From positions 1 to 21,023 of the forward strand of contig NWUY0300003629.1 of NCBI GenBank assembly GCA_004151065.3: 21,023 nt of DNA. Direction: 5' to 3'. The notes beneath the pieces are model-generated. The model did no database searches. It was not told where the DNA came from and saw only the letters and a list, made by a program, of their open reading frames with translations. The stretch comes from Larix sibirica (taxonomy: Eukaryota > Streptophyta > Pinopsida > Pinales > Pinaceae). The position numbers were made by a program, and so were the translations under genes. This document shows positions 1-9,883 of the stretch, piece by piece. The number at the start of each line of letters is the position of its first letter. The first letter of the stretch is position 1.

Positions 1-329
1 TCAATTTTATGGTAAAAAGAAAATCAATTAAACCGAACATTACATGTAGTGACCTCGACATGGAGGTTGGGTGCATTTTCCTTAACACATGTTGAAGGCT
101 CATGAGGGCTTGGCGAAGGTTGAGTGCGGAGCTGGGTGTACTAGACTTGTGAAGCACCTTGACAACATGGTAAGGGCTACACTGTTGGTTTGGTTGAGTG
201 TGGAGTTGAGCACACTTGAATTGTGCAGACATGGGCATGGCTTGCGACAGTATGTGGAGGCATGGTGGGAGCATGGTGCCCACACACTCCAAAAAGACTA
301 TGTGTTAGGTCTTGCAAAGACTTTATAAT
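1..329. other. GT-rich intergenic DNA with weak internal repetition
   Basis: I see no gene here. A GTTGAGTG-GGAG-TG-G motif near 119 recurs near 192, about 74 bp later, with many changes. The short ORFs on both strands have no recognisable domain and fit chance openness of stop-poor GT-rich sequence. Confidence 0.5.
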
Positions 330-580
330 TTAGGGTTGCATGAGACTTGGGGCACGTTGAGTTGGGAACATGACCCCAAGGCACAGACTTGTTGGATTGG
401 CTTGCGAAGCTGACACTTGTGGAGCACATTGTCCACTTGTGAGAGTTGGGTGCATGTTGACTTGGGCACATTTGTGGAGTGGGGACACTTGTGGGAGTTG
501 GGTGCACATCGGCTTGGGCACACATGAGATTTGGGCTCACATTGACGTGGGCACACTTAAGTTGGCATGATGGCTTTGGG
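330..580. repeat. Degenerate 17/34-bp tandem repeat, GT-rich
   Basis: The motif TTGGGYRCAC recurs at about 446, 462, 478, 498, 514, 531 and 548, so the spacing is 16-20 bp and about 34 bp for every second copy. Neighbouring units share the flanking words ACTTG and GGAG. The 34-bp super-period and the core CTTGGGCACA match the better preserved array at 695-1281, so this is probably an older, more diverged part of the same satellite. ORFs on both strands here are repeat translations. Confidence 0.55.
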
Positions 581-694
581 AGTCCCTTGGCAAGGGTGCA
601 CCATATAAATACAAGTGGAGTGCAAAGCAAAAGTCATCCAAGTCATCCAAGCAAAAATGCAAGAGAAGTCAATTGAGAAAAAGTAGCATGACTT

Positions 695-1281
695 GGGCAC
701 AATTCGTCTTGATGCAACATCATGACTTGTGCACAATCCACTGGGACACAACAACATGACTTGTGTGCAATATGTTGAGATGAAGCAGCAAGAATTGGGC
801 GAAATCTACAAAGAGGTAATAGTACGACTTGGGCACACTTTGTCGAGATGCAGTAGCACGACTCAGGCGCAGTTTGTTGGGACGGAGTAGCACTAGTTGG
901 GTGTAGTCTCCTGAGATAGAGTAGCACGAGTTGGGTGTAGTATGTCGAGATAGAGTAGCGTGAGTTAGGCACAATCTACCGAGACAAAGTAGCATGTGTT
1001 GGGCACAGTCTCCTGAGACAAAGTAGTGTGAGTTGAGTGTTATCTACCGTGATGGAGTAGCATGAGTTGGGCATTGTTTGTTAGGATAGAGTAGTGTGAG
1101 TTGGGCACTATCTGTAGGGTCCAAGTAGTATGACTTGGGCACACTTTCGTGAGTATGTTGTCGGGTAGTAGTACAACTTCGGTGCACTTTCGGGAGCAGT
1201 TTGTAGGGTTGAAGTAGTACGATTTGGGTGCACTTTCGGGAGCAGTTTGTTGGGTTGAAATAGCATGACTTGGGCACACTT
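695..1281. repeat. 34-bp minisatellite: 13 units plus 3 expanded 43-46-bp units
   Basis: Units begin with GGGCACAA or GGGTGTAG, carry a central GAGA(C/T)(A/G)-AGTAGCA and end in TGA(C/G)TT. Thirteen consecutive 34-bp units fill 695-1136 with no net indel. They are followed by units of 43 bp (1137-1179), 46 bp (1180-1225) and 46 bp (1226-1271) and a partial unit. The two 46-bp units share a 12-bp expansion containing TCGGGAGCAG, so the expansion was itself copied. Because 34 is not a multiple of 3, the frame rotates through the array; long minus-strand ORFs rich in PKSCYY-type words arise from this and are not genes. Confidence 0.9.
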
Positions 1282-1845
1282 CTCTATCATATGAAAAACA
1301 TAGTCAAGTAGGTTGGGAACACTTGGTGCTGAGCAGGAGTACCAAAGTATGCAGTGCATGACGCAGGGAAGAAGTCATGACATGCATTGGGGCAGTTCCG
1401 CGGACACAACACATGTTGGATGTGCAGGCAATGAGGGACATCTTGACAGCTTTGCCTTGGGTTTAGGAAAGCATGCCATGGGGTTTCCTAGACTATCTTG
1501 GATAGAGATTGTATGGGCATCGTCCTAGATCTGTTGTATATTTGTATATGTTTGTTAGTGGGGTTGGACGCACAACTTTGTTGTGTCTTGTACTATATAA
1601 CATTCTTCATAGTGAGTTTGGGTGCCTAGTTTGGGCACCACCATACTTGTTGTATCTTGTGTATATTGCTGGATACTTTCATTATGATGTTCATGTTGAA
1701 TGCTTAGTTGTACAATTGATTAAGTGTTGAACTGCTTAGTGCAAGTCACTGTTGGGTGAGTAAGTCGAATAGGGGCTTGCAATGACCTAATAGTCTGTAG
1801 CTCAAGGCTTAGTTATGGGAATACCTTGAGTGAAGAGGCATAGTC
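1282..1845. other. Gene-free stretch, possibly LTR-derived
   Basis: There is no supported ORF. The stretch lies just left of the LTR-end/primer-binding-site-like motif and contains a TATA-like ACTATATAACATTC near 1593 and TG-rich sequence, so it may be the decayed upstream part of an LTR. A small 7-bp inverted repeat, CTCAAGG/CCTTGAG, lies at 1801-1830. The LTR reading is an inference: no second LTR copy was found in the window. Confidence 0.25.
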
Positions 1846-2055
1846 TGGGTGTATTAGTCGCAAGTAAGCTAAGCCATTGCGGATGACGCACATCTGTGCT
1901 GCACATTCCTTGGAGTTGAAAACGAAAAAAATAGGGCACTATTTATGGGTGTGTGGCATATGGTATCATAGTGCAAATTTGGAGAGAAGTTGATATCCAA
2001 GCCGATTTGAAGGTGAACTTGAGGTTCTCTTCACCATTGTCAACTTCATGACATA

Positions 2056-2067
2056 TGGTATCAGAGC
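2056..2067 (+). promoter_or_regulatory. LTR-retrotransposon primer binding site (initiator-Met tRNA type)
   Basis: TGGTATCAGAGC is the 12-base core used by many plant LTR retrotransposons to bind the 3' end of initiator-Met tRNA and prime minus-strand DNA synthesis. It follows ATGACA by two bases, as expected after an LTR ending in CA. Beyond 12 bases the match fails (AAAAAAG instead of CAGG). No reverse transcriptase, integrase or gag was recognised downstream, so it marks a relic. Confidence 0.55.
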
Positions 2068-2350
2068 AAAAAAGTGATATTTTCACCACTTTCGAGCAGG
2101 AAGGTTGGTGTAGTGTGTAGGTTAAACAGAGTTGGGCGCATGGGTGTATTAGTCGCAAGTAAGCTACGCCCTTGCAGATGATGCACATTGGTGCTGCACA
2201 TTCCTTGGAGTTGAAAACGAAAAAATTAGGTCACTATTTATGGGTGTGTGACATATGGTATCATAGTGCAAATTTGGAGAGAAGTTGGTATTTGAGCCGA
2301 TTTGAAGGTGAACTTGAGTTTCTCTTCACTATTGTCAGCTTCGTGACATA

Positions 2351-2362
2351 TGGAATCAGAGC
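2351..2362 (+). promoter_or_regulatory. Second, mutated primer-binding-site-like motif
   Basis: TGGAATCAGAGC is the copy-2 equivalent of the motif at 2056, exactly 295 bp downstream, with one T-to-A change. It arose by the tandem duplication and not by a separate insertion. Confidence 0.5.
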
Positions 2363-2435
2363 AAAAAAGTGATATTTTCACCACTTTCGAGCAACAAGGT
2401 TGGTGTAGTGTGTAGGTTAAACAGAGCTGGGCGCA

Positions 2436-3650
2436 CCTCTTGAAGTTGTGATAGAGACCAAAATTAGGGTTGCGAAGCATGGACACAAGCACATTGAAGT
2501 CTTTGGTGAGCAAACCAAAGTGCAAGTGTGGCAGACTTGTGTGGGACACTTTGGGAAAGAGAAGAATTTTGTGCAACAGACAATGGTGTTTCACAGCTTT
2601 GATGCAGAAAGTGGGTGATAGGTTGTAGGTTCAAGAGAAAAGAAGGTAGGTGCACATTGGAGAGAAGGTGCCTATTCAGTAAGCTTTGGGCGCTCCTCAT
2701 CATAGATGTGCAAACTAGAGACCTGGCAGAAGTTGGACATGGGACGTGTGCCAAAGAGTTGACAATGCATCACTTTGGTGCAGAAGGCAACAAGGGCAAT
2801 AACTTGTCTTGTATATCGATGAGTTAGATTCTTAGGAGCTATTGAAGGGGTCACTTGGAGAAAGCAGGGATGCCAAAAGAGACGCAACATTACAGTTGGA
2901 ATCGACCGTGGAAGGCAGTGAGGTATAGTCATTACAATCCAATATGAAAGTCACAGTCATGGGGTAGACACAAGGAGGGTTCCCACACCATGTGATGCAT
3001 TAAGAGCAGGATGGTGTGTAGACTAGACCTTGGGCTAAAAAATGCCACCCTACCAAGTGAAGATTTGGGTGTTCCAAATGGAAGCTCTTAGAAGAAAAGA
3101 TGTAGAAAACACAACATGGTCATGGAAATGATTAGACAAGTTCATAGAGGAACGATCTCTTGCGATGATGGGTCTTGTGGTAGATCCAAGAGGAGGTTTT
3201 TTAGTGTTTGATAGAGGTGGTCTTGGAATCCACCTACCATCCCCTTATCGTTGTTGAGAGCCAAGGTTAGCTCGTTGCCTAAGAATAGGTAGTGGAGCCT
3301 TGGGCGTTAGTAAAGGTGCCCAATATAGTGGTTTGTTGAGCATAACAATGAGGAGATATTGAGTCACAAGCAGTGGCTTGAAAGGCTTAAGGAAAGGGTG
3401 CGAACCTCTCCTTGGGAAAACAACAATAACAATTATGAAGTAGAGGACACTTGCTTGGGTGGAGCAAGCTAGTTCAGTTCTTAAGTGAAGTGATGGATGC
3501 AGTAGGGATTCAATCATGAAGATGGGTGCATCAAACCAAGAGAAGTTTAGACTGGAAAGAATAACCGGTTAATGTACGCAACCCATCTAGATGTATGGGA
3601 ATTTAGAGAGTAGGAGCAGGTCAACTTGGGAGATACTTTCCTACCTTTGG
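2436..3650. other. Gene-free stretch, probable decayed retroelement interior
   Basis: All three plus frames are interrupted often. The minus-strand ORFs at 2464-2754, 2672-2932 and 3245-3517 have no motif I recognise. Base composition is AG-rich on the plus strand, which empties the minus strand of stop codons and explains those ORFs. Its place right after the primer-binding-site-like motif suggests leader or interior sequence of a non-autonomous or decayed LTR element. I see no RT, RNase H, integrase or protease signature. Confidence 0.35.
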
Positions 3651-4141
3651 TATGGGACTTAGGATGTGGATGAGACTTCCTTTGGGGATGATTGACATGA
3701 TGAATCAATTAGTTGAGGATGTATTTGAGTAGTGGTACAGACATGTCTTGAGAAGGACATGGAACTCTCTCGATTTCTCATCATACTAGGAAGACTTTGG
3801 ATATGTTATTGAGTGCAACAAATCATGAGGGATAGACTGGAAACTATCCACCTTGAGGCTCATGTAGGTCTTGGATTGCGATGGTGGCATGATGGTNTGG
3901 GACTTAGGATGTGGATGAAGCTTCCTTTGGGGAGGATTGACATGATGAATTGATTAGTTGAGGATGTACCTGAGTAGTGGTACGAACATGTCTTGCGAAA
4001 GACATGGATTTATTTGGTTTGCTCATCATGCTAGGCATACTTGGATAGGTTATTAAGGGAAGCATGTTGTGAGGGCTAGACTACCCCCTCTCCACATTGA
4101 GGCTTATGGAGGTTTTGGATTGTGATGGTGGCTTGATGGCT
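3651..4141. repeat. 245-bp tandem duplication, two copies
   Basis: Copy 1 (3651-3895) and copy 2 (3896-4141) both start TNTGGGACTTAGGATG and run through TTGACATGATGAAT, TAGTTGAGGATGTA, GAGTAGTGGTAC, CATGTCTTG, TCATCAT and GATGGTGGC in order. The starts are 245 bp apart and the copies are clearly more diverged than the 295-bp pair. Read in the frame of TTAGGATGTGG, both copies keep similar residues (LRMWMRLPLG, IDMMN) with shared stops, so any coding past is long dead. No family was recognised. Confidence 0.88.
3897..3897. other. Ambiguous base N at the copy junction
   Basis: This is the only N in the window. It is the second base of copy 2 in the 245-bp tandem duplication, where copy 1 has A. 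Confidence 0.95.
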
Positions 4142-4600
4142 GAGGGAGGATAAAAGCTCCTTACCGTTGATGATAGTAGGATTGTTGTGTTGGGGGTATA
4201 GAGGATGGGTTGCAAGGTAGAATCTCCTCAAACAGAGTGCGTAGACGAGCACCGGGGCTACACATCAACATGCAATCCACGTCAGAGGTTAGTGTTGGGA
4301 CCTACGAGTGTAGGAGGTACTCAACCCAACTGGACTCTTAGATGCATTATGGTAGTGCAGTGGAGGAGTAAGTCCCAAAACTATATACAGGTTGTGCACA
4401 CTTCTACTTCATGAAGCTTGGCAAGTTGAGAGAGTGACATGTTGTAGACCTTGAGGACTTGAGAAGCAAGTCGAAGGAAAGCAACACATGACAAGGGAGA
4501 CAATAGTCCCTTTGTGGTGGTTTGAGGCAAGTGGGTGATTTGCTTTTGTCCATGAGAAGTTGTATGAGTGGGATAGAAATGCGGATGGAAGTGATAGTTT
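4142..4600. other. Gene-free stretch after the 245-bp duplication
   Basis: Short ORFs at 4205-4414 (+) and 4404-4655 (-) show no domain, no family resemblance and no supporting context. Composition and style match the presumed retroelement interior upstream. Confidence 0.35.
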
Positions 4601-4691
4601 TGAGCACGCGGAGGTGCACCTTTATGAGTTTGGGAGCCACAGTTGGACTAATCACCTAGCTATATTGAGCATGCGGAGGTGCACCTTCATG
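4601..4691. repeat. Short direct repeat, 26 bp at 65-bp spacing
   Basis: TGAGCACGCGGAGGTGCACC at 4601 recurs with one change at 4666 (TGAGCATGCGGAGGTGCACC), and the match runs a few bases further to ATG. The intervening sequence is not repeated. It is probably a remnant of a local duplication. Confidence 0.8.
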
Positions 4692-5691
4692 CTATATTGG
4701 AGATTAGGGTTATGAGAGAAACCATAGGATGTCTTTTTGAAGAAGAAGTGGAGGACATATTACCTTGGAGATAGTGTTGGAGATATTTTTGTACAGTTAG
4801 GATTTGATTGTTTACCCTAAATAGGGCCTTTTACATGGTTAGATTTTTGGGCCAACCTTGAGAGAAGGATATGGTGTACTTGTAGTTCATCTTGAGCTTA
4901 TATATGAAGTTTCTAGATGTTCATACCTTATGCCATTTGCATATTTGAGCTTCTAGTCATATGCTCTTTATGCTTTGTTATTTACAATGATTTATGTCTT
5001 GTTGATTTAACATAAGTAAAAGAGCAAATTGTTAAGTGATTTAACATCTAAAAGAAGAATATAAGGGATGCATTTATTGTTATTATACTACTATTAAAGT
5101 ACATTTTCTGATTTAGTTGTTGTTTGATAAGTTTCCCTAGAAGGGATGGAAACTTATGTTTTAATTTGGTATCTTTTCTCCTTGAATTGTCGTGAATTTG
5201 GGGCTATTAGAAGTGAATTATTGTGATTTTTCTACTGACGTTTTTACATTGTAATTTACAATATCCCTAAAGGATGAAAATTCTAGAGCTAAGATATGAG
5301 AAACCTTAAGGTGAAATTTCAGTTTTTCATTAGTTGCTTGAGTGCATGAAATTTCAACATTCCTCAATGGAATAAAAAAACTATGAAACAACGATTATAG
5401 TGAAGCATTGCACAACCACACAAAGGGTCTTACTACCACTACAAAGCAGAAGGAAGGGATCAGAGCCTCCATTTGGTCTTTGTAGCTAGTTGAGAGCCAA
5501 AAGGGGGAAGATAAGGGAAATAAGGGAAGCCACTAGAGTACATATTAGAATATTTTTTTCATGTTGACCAAGGGTATAATTGGATTTAAACGAGTGCTTT
5601 GCTTTGGTTTCAAGGATTTTAACAAGATAGAAATCTAATGCACAAATGGAAATCTATTTATGAAAAAAAGAAACACAAAAAAGGATTTAAT
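4692..5691. other. AT-rich gene-free stretch
   Basis: There is no ORF of note. The stretch begins with sequence reminiscent of LTR or promoter DNA: CCCTAAATAGGG, a 5-bp-arm inverted repeat near 4814, and TTATATATGAAG near 4899. I could not pair it with any other copy in the window. Confidence 0.3.
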
Positions 5692-5706
5692 AAAAGGAGG
5701 GGAAAA
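5692..5706 (+). promoter_or_regulatory. Purine tract resembling a polypurine tract
   Basis: A run of 15 purines (AAAAGGAGGGGAAAA) is followed within two bases by TGGG. LTR retrotransposons use such a tract to prime plus-strand synthesis just before a 3' LTR that starts with TG. Position fits loosely with the primer-binding-site motif at 2056, but no matching LTR pair was found, so chance is a real alternative. Confidence 0.25.
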
Positions 5707-5707
5707 A

Positions 5708-7423
5708 TGGGTGAATACACCTGGGCCAAGAATGGGATGCCATTGTTGACGAAGTTGACAAAAAGGATGATCTCCAACAAAGATTTAAGCCACTAGCATT
5801 CTCCTTGCATTGCCTTTGGAACATAATGTCTCTAAATGATGCAATGTGTATGTATAAATCAAACTATATCTACCAAGCAAAAGTATGAAACAATATTATC
5901 GAATAGTAGATGACTCTTGGTCATCAACTATGAGGTTTGCTCCTTATAAACATTGTCGATAATCCTCATCAAAAAGGGGATTGAAAGGATCTAAGAGAAA
6001 CCTGCAATCGAAAATCCTAGATCTGATTAACCGAAGGTAATAAAAGGAAGATTCAACGCCTAAGAGATGAGAAATTAGTGAGAGTAAGTCCCTTCTATGA
6101 GAGAGTTGATGAGTTGATGGAGATAATTCAACGCTAGAGAGAAGGGCATGAGAGGTTCAATAAAAAATTGGTAGCGTAATGATGCTTTTTCGAATGAGAA
6201 TCAATAGCTCAAAACTATAAAAAGTGGGGGTTTATTTATAGACTAGGGAATCACATAAAAGAATCCAAGGTATGACACATATATGTTGGAAAAGTTGGTC
6301 CATTTAATTACTAATCAAGTTTCATTAATCCAACTAGATTTTACTATAAACAATATTTGATTCATTAGTCTAATGGGAGATATACATGGATGGGTTGTAC
6401 AACACGTTGCTCACACATTTAAGACAAATTGGAAAGGAGAAGATCATATTTGACCTTTTCAACCATTATATGTGCTCACAACAAACATGAGGATGTTGTG
6501 AACCTTGAAAAGGTTGTTACTAATACATCTAGACCAAATCAAGCATGATTACCAAGGTTGATCCTAGGTGAGGAGAGAATGTCCAACTAGGGAATGCCAC
6601 AAGCTATAAACATGCCCAAGTATGACCTAAGAAAGAAAGCAAGAGGACCTTTCCTAGGGATTAAATTACATCTAATGTAGAAAACACATTCATACAACTA
6701 GGCTTGGGTAAGGGGCCAAGGCAAGACTACAAACACAAGTAATCTATTGTAAGATGATGAGATGCTTCATAGCCATAATTTTTATTATTTTGTGTGTTGA
6801 GTGCATAAATGCACTAAGTGAAAAATCCATTCACTACAATTCCACTTTGGTGACGCATTTTCGTGGTAGTTCGCTATTTTGAACATTTTTTAATCAATTT
6901 ATGACCTTGAAAAGATGCATTTTTTGTCAATTTGATCATAATGCAATGAGTTTATTTTCTAGTTTTTAGAAAATGTACATTTTGGATAATACATAGATGA
7001 CATCTTGAATGATACCACACATTGGTGAAAGAGTGGGAAATCACCTACCAAAAAGCTATGCACTGTGTAAATAATTGGATGAATAAAGATGTTTTACATA
7101 GGATAAAGTTTATTTGAAACATTTTTTTTGGCAATGGATATATAGCATGATTGAACAAAATCCGTCCATCTATCATGATTTCGCGCGTAATTTTGATTAT
7201 ATATATATATTGCTTGACAATTAATGAAATGGATTTTTTTGCATAAGAGTAGGGAGGTACTCTACAAATCTATATAGGGAAGATGTTGTCACAACATAAG
7301 TGACAATAAAAATATTTGACAATAATGTTAGCTAGATGTTGTCAGCTAGATGTTAAATTTTAAATTTTAAATAAAAGCTTAAAAATTAAAATCAATCTTA
7401 AACCCATATCTATAAAGCATTAA
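5708..7423. other. AT-rich gene-free stretch
   Basis: No supported gene. Small features only: a TATA-like ACTATAAAAAGTGGGGGTTT and TTTATTTATAG near 6214-6240 of the sort seen in plant LTRs; GTGCAT-AA-ATGCAC near 6801; an AT dinucleotide run near 7198-7211; a 13-bp inverted repeat TGTTGTCACAACA at 7284-7296; and a doubled AGCTAGATGTT near 7330-7352. None indicates function by itself. Confidence 0.3.
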
Positions 7424-7640
7424 GATGAAATTTGATACCTCTCTATACTTGAAAAATCTGAGTTTAAATGGATCTACACTAATCTAAAAGCAAAACAAAC
7501 ACAATTTCTTCATTTAAGTTATTAGACATGTTTCTTATCAAATTTCAAGAAATAGAGTGAAATTTGATCCCTCTTTGTACTCAATAAATACGAGTTTAAA
7601 ATAGATATACATTGATCTAAACATGAAAACAAAAGATGTT
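7424..7640. repeat. Diverged direct repeat, about 80 bp at 132-bp spacing
   Basis: The word TGAAATTTGAT-CCTCT recurs at 7426 and 7558, followed in both copies by a TACT-AA-AATC/ACGAGTTTAAA-T-GAT-TACA-T-ATCTAAA series. Identity is roughly 70-75% by eye. The spacer between the copies is not repeated. Confidence 0.7.
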
Positions 7641-9780
7641 TACTTTAAGACTGGTTAAGACTAAATAGAAGTAAAATGTTAAGATTGGTTAAAGCTTTTA
7701 CTTTAAATCCATTCCTTTCCAATTGGAAGGATGTTTACTTCAATTTTAATATATGTCTGAACAAAAATAAAAATAAGAATAATATCTATTTTTACATGTG
7801 TTTTTTCATGGAATGCTTGGATGCTATTTCACAACCATTGCTTACTAAATTGAAAATGTATAACCAACCAGTAATCAAATTTGAAGGGTAGTCTAAATTT
7901 TAATTTGAAGGGCATACATTCATTCATCTCTTCAAAGATGAAGGGAAATATAAATAATTGTACTTTAGTTGACAAGTATTAAATTAACTAAACCCTTCAA
8001 AATTAATGCAAACAAAATTGCAAAAAAAATTGTTGTCCTTTCAAATTTTTACAATCTTAAACAATTGAGCACTCTCTACATGAAAAAATGATAATTTTTC
8101 AATAAAACTTAAAGAAATAAACAAAATTTATTTGAAAGAAAGTTAATTGTTTCCTTGCTAAAGGTTTTGCCAATTTGTTGCAAAAACCTCAACAACATCC
8201 ATACGTGATGATTATAGGGCCATGGTCTTCAAAAGTAAGTGGCAAATGAATAAAAGGTCAACAAAAGAGACTGAAAATGAAAACAAATGGGTTAAAATGA
8301 AAAACACATCCTTCACCCTATAACATAAACATAGGCTATATTATATCCTCTTAGCAATCACCATGGGTAGGATAAGAATATGCTAGAGGAACACTAAATT
8401 TCACATAATAATGGCTCCAAAAATCCGTGCACGAAACTTTTTGGACTAGGAGAATGATGCGTAAGATTGTCAAGTGAACACCTGACGCTTGACGACCAAG
8501 GTTTCCAACCTAGCTATAGATTACAATGGCCCTCGTTGAATTAGATAGCCTTACTGGTTTGGTCTCTTGTAATTTTTCTAAAACATTGATACCAACTCAT
8601 ACATATCAACTGAAACTATTACATAAATGATACACAACTTGAAAGAGATCTAAAGAATACAGGAAATAAAAATAAAAATAATACCCAACTCATAAAACAT
8701 ACACAAAAATTCGTTATTACAGAATAGAAAATGAAAACTCAAGTTCCCAATGCCAAAATCCCCCCTACGTCCCCCAAAAATTGTATTTTTTTTGTAAAAT
8801 CATTAAACATACCTAGCAGGGCTAGCATCATTGTGGCATGAAATGATTTTGTTGTTGAACACTTGTCACAACAGGGACATACTACAGTTAGGGTATGAAA
8901 CGGGATGGAGGAGCATCAAGCCTAAGCACATGCACATCGACAAGAGCCTTGCAATTCACAAGTTGCACTTGGGCATCTAAGTCTCCAATAATCTACCCTT
9001 TAAATTGAATTGCAGAACATTAAAATCAGTCTGTGAATGGAGGGATTTGGGATAGTTCTAGTCTTGATCAATTAAGAGCACAAGGCTCTAAGAATGGAAT
9101 TCTCGGGGTTTGTATAAAAATTTGCTAAGAGTTTTGTAGGAATCAGAAGGAAATTTAGGTTATTTAATATGAAAACCATTAATGTGTCTAATTACAATTA
9201 CAACTATAGGTGTGGTGTGTGACACAACCTACCAGCTTAGAGCCATTAATAAACAATTTGTTGGGGTCGTGAATCCAGGTGGTGGAATTGTGAATGGTAT
9301 GGGCCATGGCTAACACACCCAGAGAGTGGGAAACATTTCAAATCGTAAGAAATCCATCAAAGAAGAACCAAGTCCATATCAAAGCCTACAGCGAAATGTA
9401 CATTCAAGAATCGTGTCGTTAATAAATTGTGTGTTAATGGTTGAAGCATTAGTGAAAGCAAGTGACGTGAGCAATTGCTTCCTTACTAATTAATTTACAC
9501 AAGTGTACTCAAATGCAGAAAAGGGAGATGTCAGCTGAGGACAATGCTAAATTCTAAGTTTGATCAAAGCCAACTGGTAGCCACCACCCTTCTCTCCAGC
9601 ATTCTCATTGGCTTGCAATTTCTGACTCCACCATATCTTAGTGACTTGTGTAATTATTTTTTGGTTCAATAATTTTTTTAGTCTCTGCATTGGCCCTTGT
9701 TTCTCCTCCATGCTCCAGCTACAACTTTTCAATAATCCATTGCCTCTTACTTTTCAATAACTAATAAATTGTTAACAACC
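7641..9780. other. AT-rich stretch with no supported gene
   Basis: ORFs at 7676-7891 (+) and 9547-9732 (-) have no domain I recognise. The 7676 ORF is Lys/Asn-rich, as expected from AT-rich DNA. A TTGGTATCA word on the minus strand near 8588-8596 resembles half of an initiator-Met primer binding site but is too short to call. Confidence 0.3.
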
Positions 9781-9883
9781 AATAAAAAAACCACCATCCA
9801 CAATACACCAACCAGGTCCGGGATTATACGAGTGGGAATCTCAGGGGAAATCTATAGGATTCGAACCCGATACCGGGTCCTGG

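Larger units (their letters stand above)
1846..2435 (+). repeat. 295-bp tandem duplication, two copies
   Basis: Copy 1 is 1846-2140 and copy 2 is 2141-2435, with a constant offset of 295 bp at every landmark I checked: the GGGTGTATTAGTCGC start, the GGAGTTGAAAACGAAAAA word, the AAGTGATATTTTCACCACTT word and the GGGCGCA end. By eye the copies differ at a few percent of positions. Each copy has one TGGTATCAGAGC-like primer-binding-site motif and one related TGGTATCATAGTGC motif about 95 bp before it, so the unit itself may contain an older internal duplication. Minus-strand ORFs of similar sequence in both copies only reflect this duplication. Confidence 0.93.

Noticed and set aside
695-1281. 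CRISPR-like array
   Set aside because: Units are contiguous and all parts diverge together; there are no unique spacers and the sequence context is eukaryotic.
643-1359. Overlapping minus-strand ORFs of 66-109 codons
   Set aside because: They are translations of the 34-bp and 46-bp repeat units; the peptide words repeat with the array and rotate between frames.
3245-3517. 90-codon minus-strand ORF as a retroelement protein
   Set aside because: No RT, integrase, protease or gag motif; the opposite strand is AG-rich, which removes stops from the minus strand.
8588-8596. TGGTATCA on the minus strand as a primer binding site
   Set aside because: Only 8 bases match, the following AGAGC is absent and there is no LTR boundary nearby.
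9547-9732. Minus-strand 61-codon ORF
   Set aside because: It starts with a Met and is hydrophilic, but I recognise no domain, splice context or neighbour that supports it.
9857-9868. tRNA gene or SINE on the minus strand based on GGGTTCGAATCC
   Set aside because: The B-box is perfect, but no convincing A-box or acceptor/anticodon stems lie at the right distance, and that space is occupied by the kinase fragment.
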